Notes under the pieces: generated by a model
What the model saw: the letters and a program-made list of their open reading frames with translations, nothing else
Told to the model about the DNA's origin: nothing
Database searches by the model: none
In this document: in pieces, positions 59,370 through 64,000 of the stretch
How positions within the stretch are numbered: position 1 is the stretch's first letter
Layout of the letters: the number at the start of each line of letters is the position of its first letter
Assembly: GCF_000264905.1 (NCBI RefSeq)
Contig: NW_006763151.1
Coordinates: 307,643 to 371,642 of the forward strand
DNA length: 64,000 nt
From: Stereum hirsutum FP-91666 SS1
Taxonomy: Eukaryota; Basidiomycota; Agaricomycetes; Russulales; Stereaceae
Reading direction: 5' to 3'
Position numbers and translations under genes: made by a program

Positions 59370-60426
59370 ATGCCCTCTCTGTTTTCATCTCCCTCAGCCC
59401 TAAATGATCTACTATCAAATCTACAGGACATCAGCATTGAGGATGCACTTCCAAGATCTCCCAGTCCTGAATGGTGAATTCCAATTTCTTGTTCTTTGCG
59501 TGTCTCGACCTGATCTCCCGGTGTCTCACAGTCTGCACAGCGATCTCTGGTCCGACACGGAGCAAGACCTTGCTCTGACACAGTTCGAACGTTCAGGGCA
59601 AACTGATGATTCTGAATCTGAGTATGCCGTCCAACATATCATTTTCTCAACTAGTCGAGTAGTACTGATCAAGATCTCAGTATTGCGGATGATAGCGATC
59701 ATCCTCACGCAGACTTTCTGCGATACTTTGGGGTGTTAAAGGCACCCTGTAGCGATGCCACAAAATATGCTCCAACTCCCGAGAACTCGCCCGGTTTGTT
59801 GTTTGCTTCATGTCTGTGATGAAGACGACTTACCTTTTTCGGCAGAAGTAGACCTTTCATCGGGGCAAATGGTGTACGGAGTGGGCCTCAACGAGCCAGC
59901 TCTGGTGCACAGGGATGGCGAGGTTAACATCCCCAATTTATCGAGCAGATCATATGAACGAAATATCGAAGACCGCAACGGCTCACACCGGGATCATGTT
60001 GGCCAAGTCTTGCCTATTTCTCCAGATGCACCTCCGACCACCCCTGTTCTTCATGGGAGCCATGCCGTACTACCTTCTGCAACAGGCCCCATGAAAGATG
60101 TCGGACCAACGTCTCATATACCCTCCGCGACGTTCGCCAAGTCCGTCGACGATCCCGTCGATCCTCACGAGACTTCAAAAATTTTGCCCTCATCTATTGC
60201 GGGATTCGGTCAGGTCATCGAGACGACTCGCGTCCAGCGCAAACGTCCAGTGCCGGTGTTCTCACCCGAGACTACGAAGACCTTTGCTACGACGAGAAGG
60301 GGACGCGCCACACACCCACTGGAGGAGCCGTGTCCGCCATTGACTCCTTTGGCACTGACGCCGAAGTTAGGACAGCCGCAGGCATGCTCGTCACCTTTTG
60401 GGGGCGCGGTGCTCTTTGGAACGTGA
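59370..60426 (+). CDS. Hypothetical protein, 295 residues
   Basis: Four exons (59370-59473, 59532-59621, 59681-59793, 59846-60426) join in phase with good GT-AG borders. The start reads MPSLFSSPSALNDLLSNLQD. The N-terminal third is acidic (LWSDTEQDLALTQFERSG, DIADDSDHPHADFLRYFG). The rest is polar, proline-rich and probably disordered, with a basic patch (RVQRKRPVPVF, TTRRGRATH). There is no signal peptide or membrane helix, and I do not recognise the family. The model rests only on the joining of four open segments, so the real protein may differ. Confidence 0.55.
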
Positions 60427-61373
60427 AGTACTTGCTAGCTACTGGATCTCTGCGTTGTTGCTCCGAGACCAGGCTTGTTGTCTTTTTGTCCTGCAATACT
60501 CAACGAGGATTATTGGATGATATATGGAAATTCACGGTCCTCATTGGACGTGAATGATTGTAAATACTTCAGTAATAGTGTTCAACATGTTTTCGACACG
60601 ATCAAATTCTGTTCGAGCTGCCTATCTAGGCCGGTCCTTTGAGGTCCTTTCCATATCGAGTCCCGTCAAGATGCATACAAATGGCAGTTGATGGCACCTT
60701 GTCGTTCTTTCGAATGCGCAGTTCTGCTGGGTTCTGCGACGAAAGACATGGCGAGGGGATGCGTGATTGCGTGTATGCATGACCAGAAACGCATGCAGAA
60801 AAGAAAGAAAAAAAGCTACGATCCCGAGAGGGAAGGAAGCGGTAAAGCATCCGTGGCCGAAACACTCCAGCAATCATTTTGCCATGGTGCGCGACGGGGA
60901 CCGACGAACGACGATTAAACTAATATTAGATTTGAGATCAACGACTGACGAACCGTGTATCAATGCCGATGACGATGCTGGTGATGAATGGGGATATGTA
61001 GGGGGAAGAGTGTTGCAAGTGGCTTGTGAGAAACCGACAGACACACGAGGTGGCGCGAGTGAACGATAGAGCAAGAACAAGAACAAGAAAGAAACGAAAG
61101 AATCCGATAATCCGATCTGGAGAACAAAAAAGAGAACGATGCTAAACGCCGGACCACGTACAAGAAAGGGTAAAGAGAAAAAGATCATTAAAAGCTCAGA
61201 AACGACAGGAATCGTCGACGAAGATGTAGACGTATATGATGCGTGCACCCGACTGTCCGGACTCTACTAACTGTCCTCAGCCAAACCCACCAAACCGTTC
61301 AAACGTAACATACAGAACCCTTCTACCTTCCACTAGCCACATTCTAAAAAGAATCAGTGCTCAACGCTCACGT
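60427..61373. other. Convergent 3' intergenic
   Basis: About 950 bp between facing stop codons. An A/G-rich tract (AGAACAAGAAC units) lies near 61073-61105. No gene supported. Confidence 0.5.
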
Positions 61374-64000
61374 TCACAACCTTCCCGCTGCGCCCATGAA
61401 AATCCATCCGGCGACCGCCACCGCCACGGTTCCCACGACTCCCATACCCACGATACTGCCTCTGGTCCTCTCTGCACCAGAACTTCCCGCAGATGTCGCA
61501 GCCTCGACGTCCTCCATGTCTACGTGGCCATTCGAAGTCTCGAGGACGCTCATGTCAATGGACAGAGTGTTCACAGTCTTGGTGAACACCGTCGTCGGGA
61601 ACGTCTCTGTAGCCGTTGGGGTGACGGAGGAGTACGCATCGTCGGTCAAAAAGACGAGCGCAAACGACGGAGCTGGCACTTTGATTTGGCAAGTATTCGA
61701 AGACGTATCACAGTTCACGGTCTGCACATCGAGATCGCCAGCAAGTCGGCCGTCCGAGCCGAGGGAGGCGCCGAATGTCTGTCGCACGAATGTAAGAGAT
61801 TAGCCGATGTAAGTGCTAAAGTGAGTGAGACCGAGGCTGACCTGGCCAGCCCAAGTGAAGTCCTGGATATCGGCAACGGAGGAAGACCGCAGGTACTTGA
61901 CCCTGACCGAGCTTGGTGTCGCATTGTCTTGACCAGCCCCACTTCCTCCGATCGCGACCGTGGCCGTGTAGTCGGACGCGCCAGAACTGTCAGTGATGTA
62001 GTTGAAAAGCGCGAGCTTCGTCGGCGTGCCGTTCTCGTAGATGGCGTAACTGTATTCCCCCATCCAGCGGTCAGTTCGTCAGATGCGAAGGAGATGCAAC
62101 GATCAGGGAAAGGAGCAAACGAACCCAGGCGTGTAGATGTTGTTGTCGTTTGCCCCCAGATCAATGAGCTGGGAAGCATTGCTCGGACCAAGAACCTCGG
62201 CCATGACGAGCGCGGAGTAATACGTCGCACCGACGGACCATTGCTTGAACGATGACTGGTTCGTTGGTGGTGGCGTGAACTAAGTTGCACACGAAAATTT
62301 GTTAAATGAAACTAGTCAGCTGAAGTGAGACAAGAAGGATACGCACAGGGTTGTAGTACGCGTTCTGTCCACCAGCGTGGAAAAGCGCTCCCGTGAAGTT
62401 CGAGTATGCCATCGTCATAGCGTAATCAAGTGCCCAGAGTGCCGCGCCGAAGCTGTTGCTGACACCCGCGAAACCTCCACATGATGCCGTATTGGTCTGA
62501 TATCCAAAAAAAAACCCCAATAATCAATTCTTGGCTTCCGAAATGGCATGGACGGCGCCAAGGTCTCACCTCAAACATGATGAAGGGCTTGCCGGCAGGT
62601 TGAGCGATAGTATTCGCGGTATTGATGTAGGGAGCTACGATGGCCTGACCCGAGGTGTGGTTGAGATAGTCCGGGAAAACATCCTGCGGGTTGATGATTG
62701 TCCCACCAGTGTTGAATTGGGCGGCACAATTGTCTGTCGGATAGCTAGTATGACAAGCGCGGCGAGGAACGTAGGCGATAAGGGGGGAAGAGACCATCAG
62801 CGACTTCCAGCAGACCGAGAACACATGTGGGCACGCACTGTTCCACTGCGAGCGCGTTCAAGTGATCCGAAAAATTGCCAACGATGCCTGTATCCCAGAC
62901 CACCTCGGGCGTCCAGTCGCCACTCGCGACAGAAGGGACAATCCAGACGTCGTCAGTCTTAAGAATGGCGGAGTCACTTCCGGCTTGGGTAATGAGATCG
63001 TCGATTTCGCCATAATAGTCGTAAGGTGAGTATCCCTACGATAATAGATCGTTCGTTGAGGTAATGTCGATGAACAAATGAAAACGCGGAGATCAGTAAA
63101 ACGCAGAATGATTTCCATATGAGGAGCTGACCTCAACACGATGACTGATAGGAATGGAAGAGGAAGGAGTTATCCCGAGTTAGCCAAATATCCGTGAGTA
63201 TAGTAGCAAGGGTGACGAACCCTGCGCAGAGCAAAAAAAAATCGACCCGTCAGTACTGTAGACGCTCTTCTCGAGCCGCATAACGCACTCACCATGATCA
63301 GTATACAAATCCGGTTCATTCCCTGCTTGGAAGGCCAATAGGTAATCTCCGAGAATGGCCTGGCCGGAGGATACGATGCTGAGGTCGAACGGCGTAGTGT
63401 TGAAGAATGGGACACCGAGGTACCACCTGACATTCGTGAGGGCGGAGATATTTCCCATCATGTAAAACACCTCCGGGGTATAGTCGAGTGGCGGCGTGTT
63501 GGTCGTGCCTGAGACTGCGGAGTAGTCCTTTGAGATGATGGAGTTGTTGGCGAGAGTAGCGACGAGCACGGCTGATTCTTGAGTGTTTCCTCCTACTCGG
63601 ACCTGGAAAGGTCGTTGGTCTTAGTGCGAACTTGCGAATGACCGAGATAGACAAAGGATATTCACCTAACAAGTACAATGGGAAAGAAGAGGCGAAAGTG
63701 GCGTTCGGAAGAATTTTCTCGGCTAGAAAAGGATATGATACGCACCTGAACCCACCCAACTCTTTGCTGAATATTTGCCATCAAATTGAGGAAGGGAACC
63801 TGGAGGACCGAGCTGGAGGATTGTTAGCGTTTGATCTTGCTCTGTGAACAAACATGGGTCGTACCTATTCGAACCCACTGTACATCAACAACATCAGTAC
63901 GCAGAGTACATCAGTCGTCGCCGGAGGAGCACTCACAGACATGGTTCACCACGGACATTTCGATCGAGAATCCAAAGAAACCACCGTTCTGTGGTATCGA
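61374..64000 (-). CDS. Glycoside hydrolase family 79-type enzyme, 5' end cut by window edge
   Basis: At the right edge the minus strand reads NGGFFGFSIEMSVVNHV, the N-terminal motif of fungal GH79. Downstream come VRWYLGVPFFNTTPFDLSI and LAFQAGNEPDLY, where NEP carries the general acid/base Glu. KTDDVWIVPSVASGDWTPEV and KPFIMFETNTASCGGF follow, the latter carrying the likely nucleophile Glu. SNFTGALFHAGGQNAYYNPF and the GH79 C-terminal beta domain (LALFNYITDSSGASDY, VRVKYLRSSSVADIQ) come next. Several NxS/T sites fit a secreted protein. The C-terminus is a Ser/Thr stalk plus hydrophobic helix (GMGVVGTVAVAVAGWIFMGA), suggesting a membrane or GPI anchor. Family members cleave beta-glucuronides, for example on arabinogalactan side chains; the substrate is not shown here. 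Confidence 0.88.

Overview
The window is nuclear DNA from a filamentous basidiomycete, most likely an agaricomycete mushroom. Genes are broken by many short GT-AG introns (mostly 50-95 nt). Several families are typical of mushrooms: a DUF6534-type seven-helix membrane protein, degenerate F-box proteins, a kinase-fold protein without DFG, and a Goodbye-NACHT-ankyrin NLR. I assembled gene models by hand from reading frame, splice sites and family motifs. I ran no alignment or search.

Left part (1-20 kb): a KIN4-type kinase cut by the left edge (minus); a decayed-looking, intron-containing tRNA-Glu(CUC); a 23-bp minisatellite in a gene-poor stretch; a pseudokinase (minus); an F-box/WD40/UIM protein (minus); ARPC5 of the Arp2/3 complex (minus); 3.4 kb without genes but with a decayed ~107-bp tandem repeat; and a DUF6534 membrane protein (plus) with two micro-exons.

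Middle (20-43 kb): adenylosuccinate lyase ADE13 (minus) diverging from a small unknown gene (plus); an EED/ESC-like WD40 protein, candidate PRC2 subunit (minus); a SUR7/PalI-type membrane protein (minus); a 1246-residue NLR (minus) whose ankyrin repeats are almost identical to each other except at binding-surface positions; the mitochondrial citrate carrier CTP1 (minus) diverging from uroporphyrinogen-III synthase HEM4 (plus); and the ER Hsp70 LHS1 ending in HDEL (plus), preceded by UPR-type promoter motifs.

Right part (43-64 kb): a long Munc13-like MUN/C2 protein (plus); a mushroom F-box/LRR-type protein (minus); a multi-helix membrane protein with a 1.2-kb intron (minus); an Mpp6-like exosome cofactor (plus); an unknown 295-residue protein (plus); and a GH79 glycoside hydrolase running off the right edge (minus).

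Most genes are unrelated housekeeping functions with no operon-like logic. The most distinctive locus is the NLR. Its Goodbye N-terminus, canonical P-loop and near-identical repeats with variable residues at ligand-contact positions match the pattern of fungal allorecognition and immunity receptors under concerted and diversifying evolution. I saw no transposase, reverse transcriptase, CRISPR array or viral gene.
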